In this document: piece by piece, positions 9,155 to 18,235 of the stretch
Position numbering within the stretch: position 1 is the first letter of the stretch
How the letters are laid out: every line of letters starts with the position of its first letter
Source of the DNA: an uncultured Verrucomicrobia subdivision 3 bacterium
Lineage (GTDB): Bacteria > Verrucomicrobiota > Verrucomicrobiia > Limisphaerales > UBA8199
DNA: 64,000 bases
Direction of reading: 5' to 3'
Assembly: GCA_903913865.1 (NCBI GenBank)
Contig: CAIWMU010000127.1
Span: 89,258 to 153,257 of the forward strand
Notes under the pieces: generated by a model
Seen by the model: the letters and a program-made list of their open reading frames with translations, nothing else
Told to the model about the DNA's origin: nothing
Database searches by the model: none
Made by a program: the position numbers and the translations under genes

Positions 9155-11323
9155 CTATTTGGTGTGATAATATTTTTCGGCGTATTCCCGGACCATCCGG
9201 TCGGTTGTGAACTGTGGCACCAGAGTGCTCATGGCCCGGCGGATGCGATGTATCCACTGCCGGGGTATCCCATCCGCATCGCGCATGAAAAAGAGCGGAA
9301 CGACCTGCTCAGTCAGGGTTTTGAAGAGGTTGGCACTGTCGATCCGATCCTGCTCATCAATGGATTCCGAGTGGGAATCTTCGCCGATTGCGAATCCGTT
9401 GGTGCCGTCATAGCCCTCGCGCCACCATCCATCGAGGATGCTGAAGTTGAGACATCCGTGGCATCCGGCCTTCATGCCGCTGGTGCCGGAAGCCTCAAGT
9501 GGCCGGCGTGGGGTGTTCAGCCACACATCGCAACCTGAAACCATCTGCCGGGCCACGTGAACGTCGTAGTTTTCAAGAAACACGAGGTGCCCCTGCAGAT
9601 CGCTGTATTTGCTGAGATGGATGATGTGCTGGATGAAGCGCTTCCCTTCATCATCCCGGGGATGGGCTTTGCCTGCGAACACGAACTGTACCGGGCGGGC
9701 CTTTTCGCGGGTGAGGCGGACGATGTTCTCCATCTGCTGGAAGATCAGCGGTGCACGCTTGTAAGTCGCGAAGCGCCGCGCAAAGCCGATGGTGAGGGCA
9801 TCCGGATCCAGAAGGGCATCAAAGGCGATGAAATCCCCCTGAGTGAGCCGCTGGCGCTGAATGAGCAGGCGACGGCGGGCAAATTCGATGAGTTCCCGGC
9901 GGAGCCTGTAGCGGAGGGCCCAGAGTTCCTCATCTGAGATGAACGCAGGGTCTTCGACGCTTGCCCAGAATTCAGGGGTATTAATGGCTTTTTCCCAATC
10001 TGAGCCTGAAATTCTGCCGGCATGCCTGGCCCCCTCCCCTGAAAGTCGGGCGTGCCAGAAGCGGCGAACCGTTCCCTTCATCCAACCCTGAAGATGGATT
10101 CCGTTGGTGATGTGGCCGATGGGAACCTGCTCGACAGTTTTGCCGGGGTAGAGGCACTGCCACATCTGGCGGCTCACCTGACCATGCAACTCGCTCACTG
10201 CATTGGCTGCACGGCTGAGTTTCAGTGCCAGAACGGTCATACAGAACGGTTCCGTTTCGGAGGCTGGGTTGACGCGGCCCAGTTTCATCAACTCTGTGAA
10301 GGGGATGGGAAGCTGGGAACGGAACCGGTGCATCGCATACTCCATCAACTCGGGGCTGAAGCGGTCATGGCCAGCCTCTACCGGTGTGTGGGTGGTGAAG
10401 ATGCACTCCTGCCGCGTGGCGTTGAGGGCGTCCTGATAGGATTTGCCGGACGCCAGCTTCTCCCGGACCAGTTCGAGTGTCAGGAAGGCCGCATGGCCTT
10501 CGTTCATGTGGAAAACACATGGCTGGAGGCCCAGCTGCCGGAGCAGGCGCACGCCGCCAATGCCCAACAGAACCTCCTGCATGATTCGGGTGGTGCTGTC
10601 TCCCCCATAAACCCGGAGGGTAAGATCCCGAAAGTGCTGCTCGTTTTCGGGCCGGTTCATGTCCAGCAGATAAACGGAGACCCGTCCCACATTCACACGC
10701 CAGGCCTGGAAGGTCACCTGGGTGACACCGATCTCCACGGAGCAAACGAGCGGCTCACCGCGTGCGTTCAGCACCGGCTCCATCGGCAGGTTCTTCGGAT
10801 TCAGCTGGGTGTAGTATTCCGTCTGCCAGTTGTTCGCATCAATGGCCTGTTGAAAATAGCCTTCACGATAGAAGAGGCTGATCCCGACAAATCCCAGACC
10901 CAGATCACTGGCCGATTTTGTATGATCTCCCGCGAGCATGCCCAGACCGCCTGCTGCGATCGGGAGGGTTTCATGGAAGCCAAACTCAGCAGAGAAATAG
11001 GCGATGGGATGGCCCTTTTTTTGCGGGTGGTTGCGGCTGGACCAGGTGTCCTTCTCCTGCATGTAGGCGTCGAAGGCCCGCAGAACGGTGCGAACCTTGG
11101 CAGCGAGACCGGGATCCTGCAGGCGCACCCGCAGTTCGTAATCTGACAGTTCGTGAAGGATGGCAACCGCGTTGTGGTAGAGATTCTGCCAGCCACGTGG
11201 GGAGAGTTCCTGGAAAATCTCCTGTGCGCCTTGATCCCACGTCCACCAAAGGTTGCGGGCCAGCCGGTTTAATCCAACAGTCAATTCAGTGATTTCTTCG
11301 CTGCTTAACGGTTTGTTCGTCAT
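9155..11323 (-). CDS. glgP: Alpha-glucan (glycogen/maltodextrin) phosphorylase
   Basis: The 722-residue protein is the short bacterial/archaeal-type glucan phosphorylase with an N-terminal DUF3417-like domain (NLWWTWDQGAQEIF near residue 23). It contains AYFSAEFGFHETLPIAAGGLGMLAGDH (split: AYFSAEFGFHETLP then AAGGLGMLAGDH), the THTPVEAGHDRF segment, and the pyridoxal-phosphate lysine in EASGTSGMKAG near residue 612. It releases glucose-1-phosphate from glycogen or starch in the cytoplasm. The gene is monocistronic here, with hairpins after its stop and a 184-base divergent gap before the permease genes. Family assignment is firm; preference for glycogen over maltodextrin is not readable. Confidence 0.95.
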   Translation of the reverse strand: MTNKPLSSEEITELTVGLNRLARNLWWTWDQGAQEIFQELSPRGWQNLYHNAVAILHELSDYELRVRLQDPGLAAKVRTVLRAFDAYMQEKDTWSSRNHPQKKGHPIAYFSAEFGFHETLPIAAGGLGMLAGDHTKSASDLGLGFVGISLFYREGYFQQAIDANNWQTEYYTQLNPKNLPMEPVLNARGEPLVCSVEIGVTQVTFQAWRVNVGRVSVYLLDMNRPENEQHFRDLTLRVYGGDSTTRIMQEVLLGIGGVRLLRQLGLQPCVFHMNEGHAAFLTLELVREKLASGKSYQDALNATRQECIFTTHTPVEAGHDRFSPELMEYAMHRFRSQLPIPFTELMKLGRVNPASETEPFCMTVLALKLSRAANAVSELHGQVSRQMWQCLYPGKTVEQVPIGHITNGIHLQGWMKGTVRRFWHARLSGEGARHAGRISGSDWEKAINTPEFWASVEDPAFISDEELWALRYRLRRELIEFARRRLLIQRQRLTQGDFIAFDALLDPDALTIGFARRFATYKRAPLIFQQMENIVRLTREKARPVQFVFAGKAHPRDDEGKRFIQHIIHLSKYSDLQGHLVFLENYDVHVARQMVSGCDVWLNTPRRPLEASGTSGMKAGCHGCLNFSILDGWWREGYDGTNGFAIGEDSHSESIDEQDRIDSANLFKTLTEQVVPLFFMRDADGIPRQWIHRIRRAMSTLVPQFTTDRMVREYAEKYYHTK

Positions 11324-11507
11324 AATTTGCTATTAACTTCCCCATCAGGCCAGAGTCTGCCCCGGATTTCGGGTCAGGGTTCCCACCTGCCGACCTACTG
11401 GCAGGCAAACCCTAGTGCCACCAGCCTCCCGCTGCAAACAAAAATACCTTTACCCAAAATGTCGGTTTTCAAAACGGGCCGGAAGTAGTAACTTTGCGCC
11501 ATCCGAA

Positions 11508-12311
11508 ATGAAAAAATACTGGCATGTGTTGGGCATAGGGATCCAACACAACCTCACCTACCGGTTCAACTTTCTCGCCCGAACAGTTTTTGGGTTCATT
11601 CCGCTTTTGGCGATGTTGTATGTCTGGCGGGCCATTTATGCGGGAAAGGCCCAACCCGAGGTGGGTTCCTATTCCCTTTCCCAAATGACCTCCTACTACC
11701 TGCTCATCACAGTGGTGGATGCCCTGACCGCTGTGAACGAGGATGACTGGCAGATCGCCGCAGACATCAAGGATGGCAACATCAGCAACTTTCTCATCAA
11801 GCCCATCGACTACCTCTCCTACAGGTTGTTTCTTTTCTTCTCCGGGCGTTTGGCTTATCTGGCGGTCGCGGTCATTCCGGTCACATTGTTCGTGGTGGGT
11901 TTCCGCCAATACTTTGTTTTTCCGCGGGATGGCACAACTCTGGCCCTGTTTCTCCTGTCAACCGGGTTGACAGCGCTCCTCCAGTTCTTCATCTCCTATA
12001 CGATGGCCATGCTGGCCTTCTGGGTGCTGGAGGTGTCCACCTTCATCTTTATCATGTTTGCCCTGGAATACATCGCCAGTGGCCACATGTTTCCGCTGGA
12101 TATCCTGCCTGCCGCGTGGCAGCGGGTTCTCGCCTTCACCCCGTTTCCCTACCAACTCTATTTTCCCGTGAGTGTGTATCTTGGCAGGATCAGCGGTGTC
12201 GAGCTGTTGCAGGGGTTTCTGGCACAGATCTTCTGGGTGGTTGCGGCTTGGGCAGCGGCGCGGCTGGCCTGGAGCCGGGGTATTCGGAGGTATTCGGCAG
12301 TGGGAGGATGA
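11508..12311 (+). CDS. ABC-2 family transporter permease, first of a pair
   Basis: The start is set at the ATG at 11508, since the frame upstream codes for a non-membrane stretch. The 267-residue protein has about six hydrophobic segments and the features of ABC-2/DUF990-type permeases: an early amphipathic helix (HNLTYRFNFLARTVFGF), a middle DGNISNFLIKPIDYLSYR segment that resembles the nucleotide-binding-domain contact loop, and a C-terminal FPLDILPAAWQRVLAFTPFPY. It overlaps the next permease by an ATGA junction. Related pairs work with a separate ATPase of the NatA/CcmA type, which is not in the window, so the ATPase must lie elsewhere. Substrate unknown. Confidence 0.85.
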   Translation: MKKYWHVLGIGIQHNLTYRFNFLARTVFGFIPLLAMLYVWRAIYAGKAQPEVGSYSLSQMTSYYLLITVVDALTAVNEDDWQIAADIKDGNISNFLIKPIDYLSYRLFLFFSGRLAYLAVAVIPVTLFVVGFRQYFVFPRDGTTLALFLLSTGLTALLQFFISYTMAMLAFWVLEVSTFIFIMFALEYIASGHMFPLDILPAAWQRVLAFTPFPYQLYFPVSVYLGRISGVELLQGFLAQIFWVVAAWAAARLAWSRGIRRYSAVGG

Positions 12312-12313
12312 CC

Positions 12314-13171
12314 ATGGAATTTGCTGACAAGAGACAATCCGGCAGTGAGGGTGGCCCCTCCTGGAATCGAAGGGGGATAATCCGGCGGTATGCTGGAATT
12401 TACGCGGCGCTTTGGAGGAATTCCGTGGCGCGGGAGATGAGCTTCAAGGCGAACTTCCTGATGTGGATTCTTGTCGAGGTACTCTGGTTCGCACTGCAAC
12501 TGGCGTTCGTGAGTGTGCTCTACCTGCACACGGAGACGATCGGGACCTGGACCAAATGGCAGGTGGTGCTGCTGATCGGCGCGAGCCATCTGATCCAGCA
12601 GGTTTTCCAGGCCTTTTTTCTCATCAATTGCACCAACCTCTCGGAGCTGGTCCGGACCGGAAAAATGGATTTTCTGCTGATGCTGCCGGTCAATTCGCGG
12701 TTTGTGGTTTCACTCAGGCAGGTGGATTTGGGGGCTTTCGTCAATGCCGCCTGGGCTTTGATGGTGATGGCCTATGCAGCGCGGCAGCTGCAACTTTCCC
12801 CCGGGTTTCTCCAGATTGCGGGATTTGCCGTCCTTTGTGTGGCGGGAGTGTTCATCCATTACTCCCTCATGTTCCTGCTTTCAATCATCAGCTTCTGGAC
12901 GGTGCGCGCACAGGGGATCGTGTATGGTTACTACAACCTGTTTCAGATTGCCCGCATGCCGGATGAGGCATTCTCGGGGGCATTCCGGATCGCCTTCACC
13001 TTCGCGGTTCCGATGCTGCTGGTATCGAATGTGCCTGTGAGGATTCTGGTGGGGAAAATCGAGAATCCCTGGATGCCGCTGCTAACATTGGCAATGAGTG
13101 TGGGATGCCTCATTGCCTCAGAGTGGGGATGGAGAGTATCCCTCAAGCAATACACCAGCGCCAGTTCCTGA
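12314..13171 (+). CDS. ABC-2 family transporter permease, second of a pair
   Basis: Two in-frame ATGs stand at 12308 and 12314. The GGGAGG at 12302-12307 is 6 bases from the second, which is therefore preferred (285 residues). The protein has about six hydrophobic helices and the DUF990-type pattern: SFKANFLMWILVEVLWFALQ near the start, then LSELVRTGKMDFLLMLPVNS, which parallels the loop in the preceding permease, and a late QIARMPDEAF segment. It would form a heterodimeric channel with its upstream partner in the inner membrane. The gene ends 39 bases before the convergent mqnD. No ATPase gene is adjacent. Confidence 0.85.
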   Translation: MEFADKRQSGSEGGPSWNRRGIIRRYAGIYAALWRNSVAREMSFKANFLMWILVEVLWFALQLAFVSVLYLHTETIGTWTKWQVVLLIGASHLIQQVFQAFFLINCTNLSELVRTGKMDFLLMLPVNSRFVVSLRQVDLGAFVNAAWALMVMAYAARQLQLSPGFLQIAGFAVLCVAGVFIHYSLMFLLSIISFWTVRAQGIVYGYYNLFQIARMPDEAFSGAFRIAFTFAVPMLLVSNVPVRILVGKIENPWMPLLTLAMSVGCLIASEWGWRVSLKQYTSASS

Positions 13172-13210
13172 GGGCGTGTTGACGACCAATCCCTGTGGGG
13201 GGGAACTGAC

Positions 13211-14056
13211 TCAGACCACGAATTCGAGTTCCTGACGGTGGGGCAGAATCCCGCGCTCGAAGGCCTGTCCTAAAAAGCGGCGGATGGATTCACGACCCTT
13301 TTCACCGTAATCGAGGGTCCAATGGTTCACATACATCCCCACAAATTTGTCGGCCAGATCCCGTCCCATGTCCCTCGCGTATTGGAGGGCGTGCTGGACG
13401 GCTTCCGGGCGGTGATCTAGGCTGAATTGGATGCTGGATGTGAGAATGTCGGAGACCACCTTGCGCGTGCGGGGATCGTGCCGCTTGTGGATGACATTGC
13501 CACCCAGAGGTAGCGGCAGGCCATCATTCTGGCTCCCCCACCAGATTCCCAGATCTTCACACAGTTCCAGATTCTCGTTGCGGTAGGTCAGCTGGCCCTC
13601 ATGAATGATGAGACCGACATCCGCCCTTCCGGAATGGACTGTTTGAAAAATGGTGTCGAAGGGGACAACGACATAATCGATCTCGCTGGCAGGCTTTCCC
13701 ATCCACAACTGCAGTGCCAGAAAGGCGCTTGTCATCGTTCCGGGAACGGCGATCCGCTTCTTTGAGATTTCGGCACGGGTGAGCTTTTTCGGAGCCACCA
13801 GCATCGGGCCGTAACCATCGCCCATGCTCGCGCCTGAGGGCAGGAGGGCGTATTTGTCACTCACGTAGGCATACGCGTGAATGCTGACGGCGGAGATATC
13901 CAATTCTCCCCGTGTGGCCCTCTCGTTCAGGGTCTGAATGTCCTGAAGAATGTGTTCGAACTCGAACCCCGCAGCTGGCACGAGGTTCTTCGCAAGTCCA
14001 TAAAACATGAAGGCATCGTCCGGATCCGGCGAATGCCCGAGAGTCAATCTGGCCAT
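13211..14056 (-). CDS. mqnD: 1,4-dihydroxy-6-naphthoate synthase (futalosine pathway of menaquinone synthesis)
   Basis: MqnD converts cyclic dehypoxanthine futalosine to 1,4-dihydroxy-6-naphthoate. The N-terminus LTLGHSPDPDDAFMFYGLA is the family signature; other typical pieces are LDISAVSIHAYAYV and the GYGPMLVAPK segment, with a periplasmic-binding-protein-like fold. The length (281) is usual. The gene lies 14 bases after the rpoD stop on the same strand and could be read through from rpoD. The rest of the pathway (MqnA, B, C) is not in this window. Presence of MqnD implies menaquinone as a respiratory quinone, fitting the complex I genes nearby. Confidence 0.93.
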   Translation of the reverse strand: MARLTLGHSPDPDDAFMFYGLAKNLVPAAGFEFEHILQDIQTLNERATRGELDISAVSIHAYAYVSDKYALLPSGASMGDGYGPMLVAPKKLTRAEISKKRIAVPGTMTSAFLALQLWMGKPASEIDYVVVPFDTIFQTVHSGRADVGLIIHEGQLTYRNENLELCEDLGIWWGSQNDGLPLPLGGNVIHKRHDPRTRKVVSDILTSSIQFSLDHRPEAVQHALQYARDMGRDLADKFVGMYVNHWTLDYGEKGRESIRRFLGQAFERGILPHRQELEFVV

Positions 14057-14070
14057 GGTTGCGGTTATGT

Positions 14071-15954
14071 TCAGGCTGCGGCTTCTTCCTCACTCTCGAG
14101 GAAGCCCTGCAGATGGCGGACCCGCGTGGGGTGCCGGAGCTTGCGGAGGGCTTTGGCTTCGATCTGGCGGATGCGCTCGCGGGTGACGTTATACATCTTT
14201 CCGATCTCTTCGAGTGTGCGCTCATAGCCATCTACAAGGCCAAATCGCATCTCAAGAATCTTCCGTTCCCGTTCGGTGAGGCTGGTCAGCACATCCCCGA
14301 GCTTTTCCTTGAGGAGACTGTAGCTGGTCACATCGGAGGGGTTCTCCGCGCTCTTGTCCTCAATGAAATCTCCAACACTCACGTCACCGTCGTCGCCAAC
14401 GGGGGCATGGAGGGAAATCGGTTGCTGGGCCATTTTCAGCAGGGAATTGATGCGGATCACCGGCATGTGCATCTCATCAGCGATCTCCTCGGGAGTTGGC
14501 TCGCGGCCAAGTTCCTGAGTCAGCTGCTTCTGGGCCCTCCAGAGCTTGTTCATGATCTCGATCATGTGCACCGGAATCCGGATTGTCCGGGCCTGGTCGG
14601 CGATCGAGCGGGTGATGGCCTGCCGGATCCACCAGATGGCATAGGTGGAGAATTTGTAGCCCCGGCGGTATTCAAATTTTTCAACCCCCTTCATCAGGCC
14701 GATGTTGCCTTCCTGAATCAAATCGAGGAAAGACTGGCCGCGGTTGGTGTATTTCTTTGCCACGGAAACGACCAGTCGCAGATTGGCCTCAGCCATGTGG
14801 GTCTTCGCCTGATGGGCCCGGTCTGCGGCCCTCTTCAACTGTGTGAAGACGACGTAAAAGTCCTCACGCTGCATGCGGACGAATTGTTCGAGGGCTTTGA
14901 TCTTAACCTTCTCACCTGCGATGGATGCCTGCTGTTCAGCGGTCTTTCGCTGCGGTTCCAACTCGTTCAGGCGCCTGAGGCTGGCCTGGAATTTTTCGTG
15001 GATGTTTCCGGCCACGACGATCATGTCCTCAAGAACACGTTGTTTGTAATAGAACTTGGGGAAGGTATCCTGGAGCTTCTTGTCCTCTTTCTGAAAATCC
15101 TTGAGCGGTTTCTCCCTTTTTGCCTGGGCAACCTTCTGTAGTTCGTCGTAAAGCTTGTCCACATCATCATCAAGAACACGAACCTTCTTGATGAGGTTTC
15201 TCAAATCCTTCAGATGGCGCTCCCGGTTGGCAACCTTCTTGTCCACAACCACCCTGTCGAACCGCTCCTTCGGCGGGTCGGAAAGAAGTTTTTCAGCAAT
15301 GGCGATATGTTCCTTCGCTGTGAAGCCCAGTCCGTAGACCAGTTTCTTCATCTCCGATTCCGCCTCCTCGATCTTTTTGCAGATCTCGACTTCCTGCTCT
15401 CGTGTCAGCAGGGGAACCTTGCCCATCTGGTTCATGTACATCCGGACGGGGTCGTCCAAAACCTCAAGCCGGGAATCCTCTTCCTCCTCCTGCTCGGCGG
15501 GTTTGGCACGTTCCACCTCGGCGGCATCGACAATTTCGATATCCAGATTCCGCAGCTTTGTATAAAGCTCGTCCAGATCATCCGGCGACATCCCATCGGG
15601 GAGGACGTCGTTGATGTCGTCGTAGGTCACATGGCCGTTTTCATGGGCCAGGTGGAGGAGGGTTTTGATGACCTCAGCCAGATCCATGGCCGAGGGTGGG
15701 GATGACGAAATCGGGGTGGTGGGGGGAACGGGAGCTGCTCCAGGGGTGGCAGTCGCCTTGGGGGCTGGTTTTGTCGCGGGTTTGGCAGGTGCCTTGGCTG
15801 GAGCTTCCTTTTGGCCGGGGGTTTGCGCTCTTGCCTTGTTTGAAATGATGAAACGGCGCCTGACGGGACGAGATTTGGACGCCGGTTCGCGATTTTCCAC
15901 GCGTGGCTCTTTTTCTGTTCCGTGTGCCGATTTGCTCAGTTTCCTTTTCACCAT
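14071..15954 (-). CDS. rpoD: Primary RNA polymerase sigma factor (sigma-70)
   Basis: The ATG at 15954 gives 627 residues; longer upstream starts would add unrelated sequence. Region 1.2 is visible ([17 protein letters not shown]), then a long charged non-conserved region rich in Lys and Glu, then regions 2.1-2.4 from about residue 388 ([37 protein letters not shown]), 3.0 (IRIPVHMIE), and region 4 with MRFGL and [19 protein letters not shown]. The first 100 residues are basic then Ala/Pro-rich before the 1.1-like segment. It directs RNA polymerase to housekeeping promoters. mqnD follows after 14 bases. Confidence 0.97.
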   Translation of the reverse strand: MVKRKLSKSAHGTEKEPRVENREPASKSRPVRRRFIISNKARAQTPGQKEAPAKAPAKPATKPAPKATATPGAAPVPPTTPISSSPPSAMDLAEVIKTLLHLAHENGHVTYDDINDVLPDGMSPDDLDELYTKLRNLDIEIVDAAEVERAKPAEQEEEEDSRLEVLDDPVRMYMNQMGKVPLLTREQEVEICKKIEEAESEMKKLVYGLGFTAKEHIAIAEKLLSDPPKERFDRVVVDKKVANRERHLKDLRNLIKKVRVLDDDVDKLYDELQKVAQAKREKPLKDFQKEDKKLQDTFPKFYYKQRVLEDMIVVAGNIHEKFQASLRRLNELEPQRKTAEQQASIAGEKVKIKALEQFVRMQREDFYVVFTQLKRAADRAHQAKTHMAEANLRLVVSVAKKYTNRGQSFLDLIQEGNIGLMKGVEKFEYRRGYKFSTYAIWWIRQAITRSIADQARTIRIPVHMIEIMNKLWRAQKQLTQELGREPTPEEIADEMHMPVIRINSLLKMAQQPISLHAPVGDDGDVSVGDFIEDKSAENPSDVTSYSLLKEKLGDVLTSLTERERKILEMRFGLVDGYERTLEEIGKMYNVTRERIRQIEAKALRKLRHPTRVRHLQGFLESEEEAAA

Positions 15955-16338
15955 AAATAATAAGACGTGCAGAATCCGTTTTGGTTCAGAAGGTCCATGC
16001 GTTCCCGGCAATCCGCCGGTCAGACGAGCGAACTAAAACGCAGTTCTGAGATGGGGACGGATAAAGCCGCCCCGAATCTCAAAGGGAGATTCTTGATTAG
16101 GTTACCATCCGATGGTTAAAAAATCAAACGTAACCAGACTTCAAAGCTAAAATGCAGACCTGATGAACCCAATCCGAACAGTAGGACATACTTCCGGCCG
16201 GGTTTCAAGCTTGAAATTTAAAAAAATTATCATCTCCACATTAGACACAATGGCAGGGGGGCGGAACCGATCAACCAGCACTGCCCGGGTGATGAGGCAA
16301 AGCTTGAATTTGAGTCCGTGGCATGGGAAAACGGGGTG
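15955..16338. promoter_or_regulatory. Divergent intergenic region upstream of rpoD and the TIM-barrel gene
   Basis: These 384 bases hold no gene that I can support. They contain an AT-rich tract around 16210-16235 that could serve as promoter DNA for either side, and nested inverted repeats: GGTTAC (16100-16105)/GTAACC (16130-16135) enclosing ACCATC-C-GATGGT (16104-16116). No -35/-10 pair of good quality and spacing is obvious. Confidence 0.4.
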
Positions 16339-17298
16339 ATGCAAAATAATCGGGTAAATCGACGCAAATTTCTGGGGGGTGTCGCCGGCATGCTGGCGGT
16401 CGGGGTGGCAAGTCCCCTTTGGCTGAATGCTGCACCAAAGCGGGCTTCAGGAAAATCTGTCCGTCTGGGAGGTCCCGTGTTCGACCCGCCCGGGGATCCG
16501 GACAAACTGGCACGGGCCCATCGGTTGATGGGGTATCGGGCTGCCTACTGCCCCAACATCCCGATCAAAGATGGCGCCCTGATTCGCTCGTTTGAAGATG
16601 CATTTGCCCGTGAGGACGTGGTGATCGCGGAGGTGGGGCGTTGGGTCAATCTGATGGATGCCAACCCTGAGAAGCGGCAGAAAAATCTGGAGACGGTTAT
16701 TGAAGGGCTGGCACTGGCGGACGCAGTTGGTGCCTGTTGTTGCGTTGACATTGCCGGTTCCTTCAGCCCGGAATCCTGGTTTGGTCCCCACCCCCGTAAT
16801 TTCTCCCGTGAGCATTTTGATGCCAGTGTGGAGAATGCCCGGAAAATCATTGATGCTGTGAAGCCGAAGCGGGCCAAGTTTTGCTACGAGATGATGGGAT
16901 GGGCCTGGCCACACAGCCCGGAGGCTGGGGTCAAGCTGATTCGGGCAGTGGACCGCAAAGGGTTCGGTGCACATCTGGACCCCTGTAACCTGATTAATTC
17001 CCCCGAGAAGTTCTACGACAACACAGCGCTGCTGAACGAGTCGTTCGACAAACTCGGGAAGTGGATTGTCAGTTGCCATGCCAAGGACCTTGCTTGGGAG
17101 GTCGAGTTAAACCTGCACTTCAAGGAGGTCATTCCGGGGCGGGGCAGGCTCGATTATGCTACTTACCTGCGCCGTGTTTCCCAGTTGCCGCAGAACACTC
17201 CCCTGATGCTCGAGCATCTGAACGGGGCAGGGGAATATCAGGAGGCCAGAAACTATATCTTTGCAGCTGGAAAGACGGCCGGTGTGTGCTTTGACTGA
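16339..17298 (+). CDS. Tat-exported xylose isomerase-like TIM-barrel protein
   Basis: With the ATG at 16339 the protein starts with a short polar stretch and a twin-arginine motif NRRKFLGG followed by a hydrophobic segment, so it is predicted to be exported folded by the Tat system; a GTG at 16318 would only lengthen the leader. The mature part shows the AP_endonuc_2 TIM-barrel pattern, with EDVVIAEVGRWVN, KFCYEMMGWAWP, FGAHLDPCNLINSP, WIVSCHAKDLAW and LMLEHLNGAGEY providing likely metal-binding Glu, Asp and His residues. It is probably a periplasmic sugar isomerase or epimerase. It stands alone, convergent with metF. Substrate unknown. Confidence 0.85.
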   Translation: MQNNRVNRRKFLGGVAGMLAVGVASPLWLNAAPKRASGKSVRLGGPVFDPPGDPDKLARAHRLMGYRAAYCPNIPIKDGALIRSFEDAFAREDVVIAEVGRWVNLMDANPEKRQKNLETVIEGLALADAVGACCCVDIAGSFSPESWFGPHPRNFSREHFDASVENARKIIDAVKPKRAKFCYEMMGWAWPHSPEAGVKLIRAVDRKGFGAHLDPCNLINSPEKFYDNTALLNESFDKLGKWIVSCHAKDLAWEVELNLHFKEVIPGRGRLDYATYLRRVSQLPQNTPLMLEHLNGAGEYQEARNYIFAAGKTAGVCFD

Positions 17299-17330
17299 TT
17301 GTTCACGGGGGATTCCGGGCTCCAGCCGAT

Positions 17331-18215
17331 TCAGCTCAGGGTGAGATTCGCCACCACCCGCAGGGTTGAGGCGGATTTGTTGAGGCTGTAGAAATGCAGG
17401 CCGGGCACTCCCTGCGCCAGCAGTTCGCGGCATTGTTGGGATGCGTATTCGATCCCGAATTCAGCGGCCGCATCGTCGTTATGTTCCAGCTGGTCAAGTC
17501 GAGTGGCGAGCGCCGGGGGGATCTTCGCCCCGCACAACTGGGTGAACCTGCGGATTTGTGAGGCGCTTAGTATTGAAATGACCCCCGGTATCACGGGGAT
17601 TGAAACACCTGCCTTGACCAGACTGTCCCTGAATTCAAAGAAGTCTGTATTGTCAAAGAACAGCTGGGTGATGATGAAATCGGCACCGGCATCCACTTTG
17701 GCCTTGAGGTGGCGCCAATCTTGATGTTTCCCACCCTTGCAGGCAACATGGCCCTCGGGAAATCCCGCAACACCGACCGAAAAATCACCCCGTTCCCGTG
17801 CATATTTGACGAGCTGGCTGGCGTATTCGAATCCGCCCGGAGTGGTTTGGAAGTCGGTCCCGCTCGGCGGATCACCACGGAGGGCGAGGATGTTTCTGCA
17901 TCCCAGGGACTGAATGCGATCCAGCAGTTCCCCGACCTGAACCTCGGTGTGGCCGACGCAGGTGAGATGCGCCAGGGCGGTCAGGTTGTGGCGTTTTGTG
18001 ATTTCATCGACGATCTGGAGGGTTTTCTCCCGCGTGCTGCCCCCGGCCCCATAGGTTACGGAGCAGTAATCGGGCTTGATCGCCATCAGCGCCGGAATCG
18101 TTTTCTCATACAGGTTCCTGTCCCCCTCGGCAGTTTTTGGGGGGAATACCTCGAACGAGATGACCGGGCGGCCCTGAGCCGCACGGGTTGAGTAGATGTC
18201 CTTGATGAACTGCAT
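17331..18215 (-). CDS. metF: 5,10-methylenetetrahydrofolate reductase
   Basis: MetF reduces methylene-THF to methyl-THF with FAD and NADH, feeding methionine synthesis. The protein (294 residues, usual size) shows SFEVFPPKT near residue 20 with the catalytic Glu, SVTYGAGGSTREKTL, the LAHLTCVGHT segment, ILALRGDPP, GVAGFPEGH and ADFIITQLFFDN, all hallmark pieces of the flavin TIM barrel. It starts 20 bases after the tolC-family stop, and appears to be the last gene of a minus-strand run sua5-tolC-metF. No riboswitch-like structure is visible in the 20-base gap. Confidence 0.96.
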   Translation of the reverse strand: MQFIKDIYSTRAAQGRPVISFEVFPPKTAEGDRNLYEKTIPALMAIKPDYCSVTYGAGGSTREKTLQIVDEITKRHNLTALAHLTCVGHTEVQVGELLDRIQSLGCRNILALRGDPPSGTDFQTTPGGFEYASQLVKYARERGDFSVGVAGFPEGHVACKGGKHQDWRHLKAKVDAGADFIITQLFFDNTDFFEFRDSLVKAGVSIPVIPGVISILSASQIRRFTQLCGAKIPPALATRLDQLEHNDDAAAEFGIEYASQQCRELLAQGVPGLHFYSLNKSASTLRVVANLTLS

Positions 18216-18235
18216 GCGGCTGAAAGGAATGGCCC

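Noticed and set aside
14059..15141. Long plus-strand frame (360 codons) inside rpoD
   Set aside because: It is fully antisense to the well-conserved rpoD, has no ribosome site, and its product is Leu/His-rich without a domain.
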